Positions 43,170 to 52,580 of a DNA stretch of 64,000 nt are shown here, one piece after another. How positions within the stretch are numbered: the stretch's first letter is position 1; each line of letters opens with the position of its first letter. The stretch covers positions 1 through 64,000 of the forward strand of contig CP111109.1 in NCBI GenBank assembly GCA_026314275.1. The letters run 5' to 3'. Both the position numbers and the translations under genes were made by a program. The notes beneath the pieces were generated by a model. The model was not told the DNA's origin. It saw only the letters and a program-made list of their open reading frames with translations, and made no database searches. This stretch comes from JAGOEY01 sp017997515 (lineage in GTDB: Bacteria > Pseudomonadota > Gammaproteobacteria > Burkholderiales > Burkholderiaceae_C).

Positions 43170-44123
43170 ATGAAGAAGCTTTTGTTTGTCGTCGATCCGC
43201 TGGATGAGTTCAAGGTCCACAAGGACACCACTTTCTCAATAATGCGCGAGGCTCAGCTGCGTGGTCTCCATATAGCAGCATGTCTGCCGCGTGACATTCA
43301 GTGGAAGTCAGGTAGTTTTGTCACAGCCACAGTGCAGCAAATTAGCCTGACCGGATCCTACCCAAGCTGGTACCGCGTCCACGACACAAAGCAAATGGAC
43401 TTGAAAGACTTTGACGCTGTCCTCATGCGCAAGGATCCACCATTCAACGCCGAGTACATCTACGCCACTCACCTGCTGGAACAAGTTGAACGAGAGGGTG
43501 GCAACGTAGTGAACAGACCGCGGTCACTTCGCGACCATCCAGAGAAACTCGCAATCATGGAGTTCTCTCACCTCGTACCGCCGACGCTGGTTACGCGCAA
43601 CGCGGCGTCCGTGCGGGACTTCCACGCGGAGCATGGCGATATCATTCTTAAGCCGCTTGATGGAATGGGTGGAAAAGGCATTTTCCGAGTCGGACAGGGC
43701 GCGCTGAATCTAGGCGTCATCATCGAGACGTTAAACAAGGGTGGTGCCGAAACCATCATGGTCCAGCGCTTTGTGCCGCAGATCGTAGACGGCGACAAGC
43801 GCATCCTCATAATCAACGGCGAGCCCGTGCCTTTTGTCCTGGCACGTATTCCGCAGGGTACCGAAGTGCGTGGAAACTTGGCGGTTGGGGGCAAAGGGGT
43901 GGCGCAGCCTTTGACGCCGCGCAACCGTGAGATAGCAGAATTTATCGGCCGAGCACTTGCACCACGCGGACTTTTACTCATTGGGCTTGATGTGATTGGT
44001 GATTCTGTTACTGAGATCAATGTCACCAGTCCTACCGGCTTTCAAGAAATCACTGACCAAACCGGCTTCAACGTTCCGGCGCTTTTTGTCGACGCGTTGG
44101 AACGGACTACACGCGCAACGTAG
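43170..44123 (+). CDS. gshB: Glutathione synthetase
   Basis: 317 residues from ATG 43170. The family pattern is clear: LLFVVDPLDEFKVHKDTTFSIM at the substrate domain (interrupted), MRKDPPFNAEYIYATHLLE, NRPRSLRDHPEKLAI, the ATP-grasp KPLDGMGGKGIFRV, and ending TEINVTSPTGFQEI. It joins gamma-glutamylcysteine and glycine using ATP. No gshA is present, so it relies on, or doubles, the host pathway. Followed after 70 bases by trxC. Confidence 0.95.
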   Translation: MKKLLFVVDPLDEFKVHKDTTFSIMREAQLRGLHIAACLPRDIQWKSGSFVTATVQQISLTGSYPSWYRVHDTKQMDLKDFDAVLMRKDPPFNAEYIYATHLLEQVEREGGNVVNRPRSLRDHPEKLAIMEFSHLVPPTLVTRNAASVRDFHAEHGDIILKPLDGMGGKGIFRVGQGALNLGVIIETLNKGGAETIMVQRFVPQIVDGDKRILIINGEPVPFVLARIPQGTEVRGNLAVGGKGVAQPLTPRNREIAEFIGRALAPRGLLLIGLDVIGDSVTEINVTSPTGFQEITDQTGFNVPALFVDALERTTRAT

Positions 44124-44193
44124 GACGAACCCCCGCGGCGCCCGCTGTGGTTTACGGCGCACAGCAATTGCCCTTTACCTTTGGGAGCGAAAA

Positions 44194-44646
44194 ATGTTCG
44201 AAAAGCTGCACGTAGTTTGTCCAAACTGCCAGATCACAAACCGGATAGCGAGCGAACACCTCACGAGCGAACCAAACTGCGGTAGCTGTCATCAACCTCT
44301 ATTCAACGCGAGCTCATCCAACTTGGACGAGGCCTCCTTCGACAAGCATGTGTCGCGAAACGAGATTCCGGTTCTGGTGGACTTCTGGGCGCCATGGTGC
44401 GGGCCGTGCCACCAGATGGCACCCGCATTCGAACACGCTGCGTCGCAACTTGAACCCGATTTCCGGTTGGCAAAGGTCGATACGCAAGCTGTCCCCTCGC
44501 TGGCAGAGCGCTTCAACATTCGCAGCATCCCGACACTGGCTCTATTTCAAGGAGGACGTGAGGTTGCCAGACAAACAGGTGCCATGAGTGCACCGGACAT
44601 CGTCAGATGGGTCCAGGCCCAAGCCCTAGCACGGAACCTGGGATAG
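44194..44646 (+). CDS. trxC: Thioredoxin 2 (TrxC)
   Basis: 150 residues, ATG 44194 behind GGGAGCG. N-terminal zinc domain with CPNC and CGSC, then a thioredoxin fold with the active site FWAPWCGPCHQMAP and the cis-proline loop IRSIPTLALFQGG. TrxC is a cytosolic disulfide reductase induced by oxidants (OxyR in E. coli) and supplies electrons to Msr enzymes, several of which are encoded nearby. Confidence 0.95.
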   Translation: MFEKLHVVCPNCQITNRIASEHLTSEPNCGSCHQPLFNASSSNLDEASFDKHVSRNEIPVLVDFWAPWCGPCHQMAPAFEHAASQLEPDFRLAKVDTQAVPSLAERFNIRSIPTLALFQGGREVARQTGAMSAPDIVRWVQAQALARNLG

Positions 44647-44978
44647 ATGGCATAAGCACTGTTGTGTCCTGCTCTTCGAGCCAGGATTTTGCCCGACGGC
44701 CAAGGCCTTTGGGCTATCAACGTACGACTTCACTCTGGCAAGCACTCCTGCTCCACGAGTTCATTCTGAGAAATGTTCATCGTGTCTGGCAGTTGGTGAA
44801 CGCATGCCCGTGGGAAAGCATAGCTATGTGTAATGCGTTTACCACTTTATCATCCAGCTACTGCCATTCCTCGTGCTGAGTTGTCTCGGTACCCTCGTCG
44901 CCACCGACTTATGAGACATCGATAAACAGATGTCGCCCCCTCGGGCGACAGCGCGAAGCGCTGCGTGGGGCGCTTCCT
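44647..44978. other. 332 bases without a gene
   Basis: Near the end a hairpin TGTCGCCC-CCTC-GGGCGACA (44931-44951) could end transcription from either side (trxC from the left, the DUF1840 gene from the right). No protein pattern. Confidence 0.45.
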
Positions 44979-45299
44979 TCACACCCCCCAGACGATATCG
45001 ACCCCGGCTTTTTCGCAGCGCTGCAGCATCTCGATCAAGGGGCTGCTGCGCACGACCAGGCTCACCGTGTCGGAGGAGGACGATGCATCGTCCGTGTCGT
45101 CCTCTTCCTTGGGCTTCTGGCGCGCCTCGTCGGCCGCCACGGCAGCGCGGATGGCCTTCACGGCCCCGCTCATCTCGGCGGGCTGGATGACGCCCGGACC
45201 CGATGGGTCCTTGCCCATGATCTCCAGCAAAAGTTGGCCGTGCTGCTTGAGCATCACGAGGTCGCCCGTTTCACGGGATTTGAATCGATACGTAGACAT
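44979..45299 (-). CDS. DUF1840 protein
   Basis: 106 residues from ATG 45299; a longer in-frame start would add 20 residues. MSTYRFKSRETGDLVMLKQHGQ..LEIMGKDPS (interrupted) and SPLIEMLQRCEKAGVDIVWGV are characteristic of DUF1840, a family typical of beta-proteobacteria. A poly-acidic stretch (EEDDTDD) lies in the middle. Function unknown. Its presence here supports a Burkholderiales source for the cargo. Confidence 0.88.
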   Translation of the reverse strand: MSTYRFKSRETGDLVMLKQHGQLLLEIMGKDPSGPGVIQPAEMSGAVKAIRAAVAADEARQKPKEEDDTDDASSSSDTVSLVVRSSPLIEMLQRCEKAGVDIVWGV

Positions 45300-45474
45300 G
45301 AGATGCCTCCTGTGGTGAGGTGCCAGACAATTCTTGCGCCGATGCGCCTCCGAGACCAAGCGGCCTCGTGAACAAGATGGTCTGGGCGGGGCCCGTTGCC
45401 TTATGTCGGCTACGGGTTTGGTGCTTCGCGTGCATCACTTCCTTGTCAGTTTTACCGGAAATGACATGGCGCCT

Positions 45475-45496
45475 TCAGGCTGTCTTCGTCATGTAC
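45475..45496 (-). pseudogene. Last codons of the DASS transporter gene, cut off by IS21, with target duplication copy
   Basis: On the minus strand this reads YMTKTA-stop. The duplicated target GTCATGTAC is at 45488-45496, with its partner at 49741-49749. Confidence 0.85.
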
Positions 45497-45613
45497 TGTT
45501 GGCGCCGACCGAAATCTGAGCCACTTTTGATGGGTATGCCGACCTAAAACTGAGCCAGGTGAACAACCTACTCTGCTGCTTTTTTGAGCAGCAGAGGAAG
45601 AGGATTGATCACC

Positions 45614-47143
45614 ATGGACATGATTGGCAGGATCCGGCGTTTGCACAGCCGGAATAAGAAGTCAGAACGCGAGATCTCGCGCATCACAGGGCTGTCGCGC
45701 AACACGGTTTCCAAGTGGCTGCACGGCCAGGTAGATGGCCCGCCGAAGTACCAGCGTGGCAAACAGCCGACCAAGCTCACGGCGTTTCACGAGGCGCTGC
45801 GTCAGGCGTTGAACGCCGATGCGCGGCGTCCCAAGCACGAGCGGCGCACGGCCAGGGCGCTGTACGCGCAGATCAAGGCGGCCGGCTACGACGGCGGCTA
45901 CACCCGGGTCACGGACTTCGTCCGGGCATGGCGCCAGAGCGAGAGCCAAGGGGCTGCGACCAACGCCTTCATCCCGCTGGCCTTCGCGCTCGGCGAGGCC
46001 TACCAGTTCGACTGGAGCGAAGAGGGTCTGGTGGTGGGCGGCATCTACTACCGGGCGCAGGTGGCGCACATGAAGCTGTGCGCCTCTCGGGCGTTCTGGC
46101 TGGTGGCCTACCCCAGCCAAGGCCACGAAATGCTGTTCGATGCCCACACGCGTTCGTTTGCCGCGCTCTGCGGCGTGGCCCGGCGCGGCATCTACGACAA
46201 CATGAAGACTGCGGTCGACAAGGTGCGAAAGGGTAAGGGCCGCGTCGTCAACGAGCGCTTCGCCACCATGTGCGCGCATTACCTGGTCGAGCCGGACTTC
46301 TGCAACGTGGCCTCGGGCTGGGAGAAGGGTGTGGTGGAGAAGAACGTGCAGGACAGCCGCCGGCGCATCTGGATCGACGCAGCCAAGCGCAGGTTCTCCA
46401 GCTTCACCGAACTGAACGCCTGGCTGGCCGATCGATGCCGGGCCTTGTGGCAGGAGGTCCGCCATCCTGAGCATAAGCAGTTCAGCGTGGCCGAGATGTT
46501 GGAGCACGAGCGCGCGCACCTGATGCCCATGCCGGCGCCATTCGACGGCTACGTGGAGAAGCCCGCACGGGTATCGAGCACCTGCCTGGTGTCGGTAGCA
46601 CGCAACCGCTACTCGGTGCCGTGCGAGTTGCACGGCCAAATGGTCAGCACGCGGCTGTATCCGAGCACTGTGGCCATCGTGGCCGATGACACTATCGTTG
46701 CGCGCCACGACCGGCTGAGCAACGCCGGTGAGACGCGCTACGACTGGCAGCACTACATCCCGTTGCTGCAAAGAAAGCCCGGTGCGCTCAGGAACGGGGC
46801 GCCGTTCGCCGACATGCCCGAGCCGCTGCAGCGGCTGCGCCGGGGGCTGCTGCGCCAGCCGGGCGGCGACCGCGTGATGGCACAAGTGCTGGCCATCGTG
46901 CCAACGGCCGGCCTGGACGCTGTGCTGGTGGCGGTGGAGTTGGCGCTGGAGACCGGCCCGCCGGGCAAGGTCAGCGTGGAGCACGTGGTCAACGTGCTGG
47001 GCCGGCTGAACGCAGCGCCAATTCCACCGACGGCAGCCACGCACTTGAAGGTCATCACGGCGCCGCTGGCCGACACCGCGCGCTATGACCGCCTGCGTGC
47101 GGTGAACGACAGTGTCGCCCAGGAGGTCCGCCATGAAGCCTGA
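45614..47143 (+). CDS. istA: IS21-family transposase IstA
   Basis: 509 residues from ATG 45614. The HTH N-terminus (RNKKSEREISRITGLSRNTVSKWL, interrupted) is followed by the integrase core (YQFDWSEEGLVVGG; ARRGIYDNMKTAVDKV; GWEKGVVEKNV). ISs of this type need IstB for transposition. The stop overlaps istB. Confidence 0.95.
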   Translation: MDMIGRIRRLHSRNKKSEREISRITGLSRNTVSKWLHGQVDGPPKYQRGKQPTKLTAFHEALRQALNADARRPKHERRTARALYAQIKAAGYDGGYTRVTDFVRAWRQSESQGAATNAFIPLAFALGEAYQFDWSEEGLVVGGIYYRAQVAHMKLCASRAFWLVAYPSQGHEMLFDAHTRSFAALCGVARRGIYDNMKTAVDKVRKGKGRVVNERFATMCAHYLVEPDFCNVASGWEKGVVEKNVQDSRRRIWIDAAKRRFSSFTELNAWLADRCRALWQEVRHPEHKQFSVAEMLEHERAHLMPMPAPFDGYVEKPARVSSTCLVSVARNRYSVPCELHGQMVSTRLYPSTVAIVADDTIVARHDRLSNAGETRYDWQHYIPLLQRKPGALRNGAPFADMPEPLQRLRRGLLRQPGGDRVMAQVLAIVPTAGLDAVLVAVELALETGPPGKVSVEHVVNVLGRLNAAPIPPTAATHLKVITAPLADTARYDRLRAVNDSVAQEVRHEA

Positions 47144-47942
47144 CGTGCTGGTCGAGTTGAAGGCGCTGCGCCTGCATGGCATGGCCGGTGCGTGGGCTGA
47201 CCTGGTCGAGCAAGGCGGCAACGCTGGCATCGAGTCCTCGCGCTGGCTCATCGAACACCTGCTGCAGGCCGAGGGCACAGATCGCGCGATGCGCTCGGTC
47301 AGCCACCAGATGCACGCCGCCAGGTTCCCGGTGCACCGCGATCTGGCCGGCTTCGACTTCGAGGTCTCGCCGGTGGACCGCGCGCTCGTCACCACGCTGG
47401 CCAGCACTGCCTTCACAGACAACGCGCACAACGTTGTGCTGGTCGGTGGACCGGGCACCGGCAAGACCCATCTGGCCACCGCCATCGGTGTGTCGGGCAT
47501 CACTCGGCACGGCAAGCGGGTGCGGTTCTACTCCACCGTCGATCTGGCCAACGCGCTGGAGCAGGAGAAGGCCCAGGGCAAGGCCGGACGCATCGCCACA
47601 AGCCTGCTGCGCATGGACTTGGTCATCCTGGACGAGCTCGGCTACCTGCCGTTCAGCCAAGCCGGCGGGGCGCTGCTGTTCCACCTGCTGAGCAAGTTGT
47701 ACGAGCACACCAGCGTGGCGATCACGACCAACCTGGACTTCGCCGAATGGTCCAGCGTGTTCGGCGACGCCAAGATGACCACGGCGCTGCTGGACCGGCT
47801 CACGCACCACTGCCACATCGTGGAGACCGGCAACGAGTCCATCCGCTTTAGCCGCAGCACGGCTGACGCCAAGAAGCGCATCAAGGCGCGCGAGCAGACG
47901 CGCAAGGGTGCAAAGGCCGACGCCGCGATCGACCCGTTCTGA
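47133..47942 (+). CDS. istB: IS21 helper ATPase IstB
   Basis: 269 residues from ATG 47133, overlapping the istA 3' end. AAA+ ATPase related to DnaC, with Walker A LVGGPGTGKTHLA and Walker B LVILDELGYLPFS. It assists the transposase in target choice. Appears intact. Confidence 0.95.
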   Translation: MKPDVLVELKALRLHGMAGAWADLVEQGGNAGIESSRWLIEHLLQAEGTDRAMRSVSHQMHAARFPVHRDLAGFDFEVSPVDRALVTTLASTAFTDNAHNVVLVGGPGTGKTHLATAIGVSGITRHGKRVRFYSTVDLANALEQEKAQGKAGRIATSLLRMDLVILDELGYLPFSQAGGALLFHLLSKLYEHTSVAITTNLDFAEWSSVFGDAKMTTALLDRLTHHCHIVETGNESIRFSRSTADAKKRIKAREQTRKGAKADAAIDPF

Positions 47943-47951
47943 GCAACCGCC

Positions 47952-48000
47952 GCGCGAGGGAAGACGCTACGGGCTACGCCCTGCGCGTCTTCCCTCGCGC
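47952..48000 (+). terminator. Strong hairpin after istB
   Basis: 16-bp perfect stem (47952-47967 with 47985-48000, arms GCGCGAGGGAAGACGC and its complement) with a 17-nt loop. No T-run, so termination would not be of the classical kind. Confidence 0.6.
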
Positions 48001-48114
48001 GATCAACATGGCATCGAGGAGGTCCACGAAACAGGCCGACCACTACACTTATCCACAGCCGACCATCTCAACGTCGGCTTCCACCCCTGGCTCAATATTC
48101 GGTCGGCACGGTGG

Positions 48115-49710
48115 GGGTGCGGCAGAAAACTTGGACGGGTTATGTGGCGAGCCCAAGGTTGCGCCGGTACTCGATGGGGCTACGGGCTCCCAGCGAGATC
48201 TTGATCCGGTCCGCGTTGTACCAAAGGATGTAGGAGTGCAGCGCCGCGATGAAGTCCTCGATGGTCGTGGACAGCCAGCTGCGGGCGTAAAACAGCTCGG
48301 TCTTCAGGCGGCCGAAGAAGCCTTCACACGCAGCGTTGTCCGGTGAGCATGCCTTGCGAGACATGGAGCGCGCAAGCCTCGCATCAGCGATCCGAGACAG
48401 CCATCCAGGCCACCGGTAGTGGGCGCCGCGATCGGAATGCACAACCGGCCGTTCGTTGCTGGCTGAGACGGTCCCGATGGCCGCGTCCAGCATCGTGTTG
48501 ACGAGCTCGGCGTCCGGGCGCGTTCCGATCGTCCAGCTGACGACCATGCCATCGAAGCAGTCGATCATGGGCGACAGATACACCTTGCCCGCTGGGATCT
48601 GGAATTCCGTGATGTCGGTGAGCCACTTCTCGTTCGGTGCGGCTGCGCTGAAGTCGCGCTGCAGGAGGTTGTCCGGCGCAGGGCTGATCTCGCCCATGTA
48701 GGAGCCGTATCGTCGGCGCTTGGGCGTGGCGGCAACCAAGCATTCCTGCTTCATCAGCCGCTGCACGACCTTTTCCGAGATGTTCACGCATTGCCTGCTC
48801 AATGAGGCCTGCATCCGACGGTAGCCATAGCAGCGGTAGTTTCGCTCGAAGATGTCAGCCATCACGCGACGCACGTCGACGTACTTGTCGGCAACATCGA
48901 GCCGCGCACGATGGTAGAAGTAGGAGCTGCGGGGCAGGCCCGCCTCGCGCAGCAGTTCATCCAGTCCGTAGGTCGGTCTCAGGGCATCAACCAGCTGCGT
49001 CTTCTCCCGATTCGTCAGGAGATGCCGGTTGATGCCCAGGTCTTTTTTTAGGAGTTCGTTCGCCTTCTTCAGCAGGTCTTGCTCGAGGCGCAGGCGTCGG
49101 ACTTCTTGCCGCAGTGCCGCGGCTTGTTGTTCCAGCTCTGCCAACTCAGGGCTTGGCTGAAGATCTTGCTTGCGCTTCATGGATGCAGGTGCGTCGTGGC
49201 CGAGCAGCTGATTCTTCCAGGTGTACAGCGATGGCCGAGATACGCCCAACTCCTTGGCGACCGATCGCGCGCTGCCCTCCCGCATGCACAGCTCGATCAC
49301 CGCGGTCTGCTTCATTGCGGGCGTCAGCGCCGCCGACCGCCCAACAACGCGCTTGTGAGTCTGCGGATGCAGCTCCTGGACCCAGAATGGAAGCAACGTC
49401 CGCGATGGGTAGCCCAGTGCCTTGATGGTCGCCGCGAAGCAGCGCCCGTGCTCCAGATAGTGCGCGACCGCGAACTCCTTCTGGGCCTGCGAATACCTCG
49501 GCGCGCGCGTGTACCCGGTCGCCAAACCAAGGCCTTGCTCGTACTCCTGGTACCAGTGCTTGAGCGTGTTCTTGGTTGGAAAACCAAGCTGTCGAATCGT
49601 CAGTCCGACCCGTTTGCCGAGCTTGATGTAGAGCTGGACCGCTCGAAGCCGATCCTCGTATAAAAACATGAACTACCCCTTCAGGTAGTCCAAGTTTTCC
49701 GCCGCAGCCC
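48115..49710 (-). mobile_element. IS3-family element nested in the IS21 right end
   Basis: Ends GGGTGCGGCAGAAAACTTGGAC-like (left, interrupted as GGG-TGCGGCAGAAAACTTGGAC) and its near complement at 49688-49710. Flanked by CGGTGG on both sides (48109-48114 and 49711-49716), which looks like the target duplication. Carries one transposase gene. Confidence 0.88.
48140..49669 (-). CDS. IS3-family transposase, single fused frame
   Basis: 509 residues. HTH N-terminus (IRQLGFPTKNTLKHWYQEYEQG, interrupted) with a second HTH unit (SARSVAKELGVSRPSLYTWKNQL, interrupted) and a coiled coil. The rve core follows: LTDITEFQIPAGKVYLSP, HSDRGAHYRWPGW and SPDNAACEGFFGRLKTE. OrfA and OrfB are fused in one frame, so no frameshift is needed. 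Confidence 0.92.
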   Translation of the reverse strand: MFLYEDRLRAVQLYIKLGKRVGLTIRQLGFPTKNTLKHWYQEYEQGLGLATGYTRAPRYSQAQKEFAVAHYLEHGRCFAATIKALGYPSRTLLPFWVQELHPQTHKRVVGRSAALTPAMKQTAVIELCMREGSARSVAKELGVSRPSLYTWKNQLLGHDAPASMKRKQDLQPSPELAELEQQAAALRQEVRRLRLEQDLLKKANELLKKDLGINRHLLTNREKTQLVDALRPTYGLDELLREAGLPRSSYFYHRARLDVADKYVDVRRVMADIFERNYRCYGYRRMQASLSRQCVNISEKVVQRLMKQECLVAATPKRRRYGSYMGEISPAPDNLLQRDFSAAAPNEKWLTDITEFQIPAGKVYLSPMIDCFDGMVVSWTIGTRPDAELVNTMLDAAIGTVSASNERPVVHSDRGAHYRWPGWLSRIADARLARSMSRKACSPDNAACEGFFGRLKTELFYARSWLSTTIEDFIAALHSYILWYNADRIKISLGARSPIEYRRNLGLAT

Positions 49711-49740
49711 CGGTGGCTCACTTTTGCATCGGCGCCGACA

Positions 49741-51266
49741 GTCATGTACCCCATCCAGGGCCAATAGGTCAACGCGAAGACGACAAGAAGCGCCATGGCT
49801 ACCAATGTGATGACGAAGCCGGTGCGAACGAAATCTCGTGCGTCGAATGTGCCTGTGCCGTAGGCAATCATGTTCTGCGGCGCGTTCACCGGAAGGATGA
49901 ATCCAAAGCTCACGACGAACTGCAAAAGCATCGTCATTCCGATGACGTTGATGGCCGGCGTCTGAACGGCCAGCAGAACGCTCATGATGATGGGAATCAT
50001 CGTCGAGGCGAGAGCTGTAGCGCTCGCAAAGCCGAGGTGGATGACGATCAAAAACAGAGACAGCAGCATCAGGACAACGAAGGCGCTGGCGTGTTGAAGA
50101 CCAAGGTTCTGCACAATCAGGTTTGCGAGCCAGCCGGCCGCATTGGTCCTCAGCAAGGCCGTTCCCACACTGATGCCGACCGCGAACAGCACGACCGTTC
50201 CCCAGGGAAAGCCGTGCTGCGACTCTTTCCAATCCATCACGCCCAGGCGAGGCAGCAGCATCAAGGCGATCGCGGCGATAGTTGTCGACGACGTGTCGAA
50301 GTCGTGCAGCACTTTCTCGGTCGCCCAAAAGCCCAGCAGTACCAACACTATCGCTAGGAGTTTCCACTCTCTCGTAGTTGTCTTCCCGATCGCGTCCAGC
50401 TGCTTTCGAATAGTCGCCCGGCCGCCCTCGATCTCCTTCATTTCCGGTTTCATCATGCGGGTCATGATGAAGTAGACCGCGACGCTCATCAGTGCTGAGA
50501 ACGGCGCCCCGGCAATGAACCACTCCATCCATGTGATCGTGGCCTGGAACTGCTTTTCGATGAAGCCGATGGCCACCAAGTTCTGCGCCGCCGCGGTCTT
50601 GATGCCGATGTTCCAGACGCTGGCAGTCTGTGCCGCTGCGATCACCAGCAGGCCCGCGAATCGACTGCGCTTGTCCACCTTGAAGGCAAGAATGAAGCCC
50701 ATCATGATGGGCACCAGGCAAGCCACCCTTGCCGTTGTGCTGGGCACGATGAACGACAGCAGGAAGCCCACGACCATGGCGCCAATAACGATTTGATTGG
50801 TGCGCGCATCTACTTTGGAAAGCACGAGCAGCGCGATGCGCCGATCAAGCCCCGTGGCCGTCATAGCGGCGGCGATAAAACAAGCTGCCGCGACTAATGC
50901 GACAGCACTGTTTGAAAAGCCCGACAGTGCCAGGCTCAGCGCCGCACCGGTCCCAATGTCACCGCTCTCCGGCTTTGCGACATCGGGGGTCGCAGCCAGA
51001 AGGAAGATCATCAGTGCGCCGACTACTACAGCACTCACGGCATAGTCGAGAGCCTCGGTCATCCAGACGATCACGGCGAAGGCAAGTACAGCCAGCATCA
51101 CCTGGCCAGCCGGCGGCAGCCCCGGCGCAGCCGGCATCCACAGCACGGCCAACAACGCAGCAACCGCGAGGACGAGGCCCGTGGTCTTGATGAAGTGCCG
51201 ATTCGATGAGGGCGGCACGGAAGGCAACTGTGTCGCGAGAGGAGTGTCCTTCAATAGCTGATTCAT
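49741..51266 (-). pseudogene. DASS-family anion:Na+ symporter, 3' end displaced by IS21
   Basis: From ATG 51266 (MNQLLKDTPL). About 12 hydrophobic segments with the SLC13/DASS pattern (SNSAVALVAAACFIAAAM, SFIVPSTTARVACLVPIMMGF interrupted, FGFILPVNAPQNMIAYGTG). The gene is complete except for the last five codons: ..YWPWMGYMT, then IS21 sequence. The native ending KTA-stop is at 45475-45487. The present frame runs on through the IS to 49146, adding about 200 foreign residues. Such carriers move di- or tricarboxylates or sulfate. Function after the insertion is uncertain. Confidence 0.85.
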
Positions 51267-51342
51267 GAGATTCTTTCCTTGGCTGCTCTGGTGGTGAGCG
51301 ATTACCCCAGAAGATCGGCGACCCTCGGCACCATGGCGACGT

Positions 51343-51639
51343 TCAGCGCAATTCCAATTGCCTACGCAGACGTGCCACTTCTTCAATCAAGTCCGCCGTG
51401 AGGGCCGCCAGCTGTGGATCCGCATCAAAGCAGGTCTCCAGGTGCGCAACCCGCCGTGCGCGCACCAGTGTGAAACAGTCGAAGCGCCATCCTTCAGACC
51501 CCACGTGGACATGCAGCACGCCTGCCTCAACGCGTTTCTCAAGCCAAAGCACGTCTACGCCGCAGGCCCGCGCCGCCTCCTCAACTGAGAACACCGCGCC
51601 TATCAGCACTTCTGCATCGAGTATGGGTTTCATGTTCAC
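51343..51639 (-). CDS. cbpM: CbpM-like chaperone modulator
   Basis: 98 residues, overlapping the end of cbpA by 4 bases. MerR-like N-terminus (FSVEEAARACGVDVLWLEKRVEAGVL, interrupted) followed by VRARRVAHLETCFDADPQLAALTADLIEEVARLRRQL, interrupted, as in CbpM. It binds and regulates the J-domain of CbpA. Confidence 0.85.
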   Translation of the reverse strand: MNMKPILDAEVLIGAVFSVEEAARACGVDVLWLEKRVEAGVLHVHVGSEGWRFDCFTLVRARRVAHLETCFDADPQLAALTADLIEEVARLRRQLELR

Positions 51640-52580
51640 GTTCCTGCGACTGTCCGCGCGTCAAATCCGGGAAATGCGTGCGCCAAGGCCGAATACGCGT
51701 CGCGCTGTCCGTCGGTGGCAGCGGCCGGCAAGACGACTTCCAGCACCAGGTAAAGGTCGCCGGGTTCGGATGCGGGGATTCCACGACCCTTCAGCCGCAG
51801 CTTTTTGCCAGGCGTCCAGCCGCCAGGGACTGTTACCTCCACAGCGTCGTCCGCTGGCAGTCGCACCGTCACTGACGCTCCAAGCGCGGCTTCCCAAGGA
51901 GACAGCGATAGGCGACCGTGTACGTCCTTACCGTCGGCACGCCACTTGGTATTTGCGCGGATCACCACTTCCAGGAGTAGGTCGCCGGGTGGGCCGCCGT
52001 TGACGCCTGGACTACCCTGCCCTGCCAACCGGATGTGCTGACCCTCCCGTACTCCCTTCGGTATCCGAACTTCCAGTTGGCGTTTCTCGCGCCTGGGTTG
52101 GCCTTGATCGTCAATACGCACTGCGTCTAGCTCCAGCATGCGCACCGCGCCAAGATAGGTATCCAATAGTTCGAGCTCGATGCGTGTGTGTCTAGCCTCA
52201 CCCGGAATCGGTCCTTCAGGGTGACGCGCCCCGCCCCGGCGCGTGCGGGTGGCGCGCCCGAACAACTCCTCAAAGAAGTCGCTGTGCTGCGCGTTTCCGC
52301 CAACAGATGTGAAGTCGAAGCCTTGTTGCCAGTCTGGTGGAGACCGGAACTCGCGAGCGCTTTGTGGCTGCGCTAACAGCTGATCGTATTCGGCGCGCTT
52401 TTCGGGATCTGACAGAACTCCATTGGCCTCGTTCACCTCCGCCATCCGTGCAGACGCGTCCGGTACCTTGCTGACGTCGGGGTGGAACTTGCGCGCGAGC
52501 TTACGAAACGCTTTCTTTATCTCCTCTGCCGTGGCCGTCTTCTCCACGCCGAGCGTCTTGTAGTAGTCCTTGAACTCCAT
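51636..52580 (-). CDS. cbpA: DnaJ-like co-chaperone CbpA
   Basis: 314 residues. J-domain with HPD (FHPDVSK, about residue 34) at the N-terminus (MEFKDYYKTLGVEKTAT), a G/F-like linker without a zinc finger, and the two-part DnaJ C-terminal substrate domain (ELELLDTYLGAVRMLEL; VPGGWTPGKKLRLKGRGIP). It delivers unfolded proteins to DnaK. With CbpM and RidA it is part of the chaperone side of the island. Confidence 0.93.
   Translation of the reverse strand: MEFKDYYKTLGVEKTATAEEIKKAFRKLARKFHPDVSKVPDASARMAEVNEANGVLSDPEKRAEYDQLLAQPQSAREFRSPPDWQQGFDFTSVGGNAQHSDFFEELFGRATRTRRGGARHPEGPIPGEARHTRIELELLDTYLGAVRMLELDAVRIDDQGQPRREKRQLEVRIPKGVREGQHIRLAGQGSPGVNGGPPGDLLLEVVIRANTKWRADGKDVHGRLSLSPWEAALGASVTVRLPADDAVEVTVPGGWTPGKKLRLKGRGIPASEPGDLYLVLEVVLPAAATDGQRDAYSALAHAFPGFDARTVAGT

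Larger units (their letters stand above)
45497..49740. mobile_element. IS21-family element, interrupted by an IS3-family element
   Basis: Outer ends TGTTGGCGCCGA (45497) and TCGGCGCCGACA (ending 49740). Each end carries two 20-bp internal repeats: 45504-45523 and 45538-45557 on the left, 48088-48107 and 49714-49733 (inverted) on the right, as usual for IS21. Flanked by the 9-bp direct repeat GTCATGTAC. The right end is split by the nested element 48115-49710. Carries istA and istB. Confidence 0.92.

Noticed and set aside
48049..48057. Second TTATCCACA (DnaA box) inside the IS21 right end
   Set aside because: Isolated, with no repeats or initiator gene nearby; likely chance or of use to the IS only.
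49146..51266. Fused transporter-IS protein of about 700 residues as a functional fusion
   Set aside because: The added part is antisense/out-of-frame IS sequence; the native end of the transporter is found at 45475-45487.
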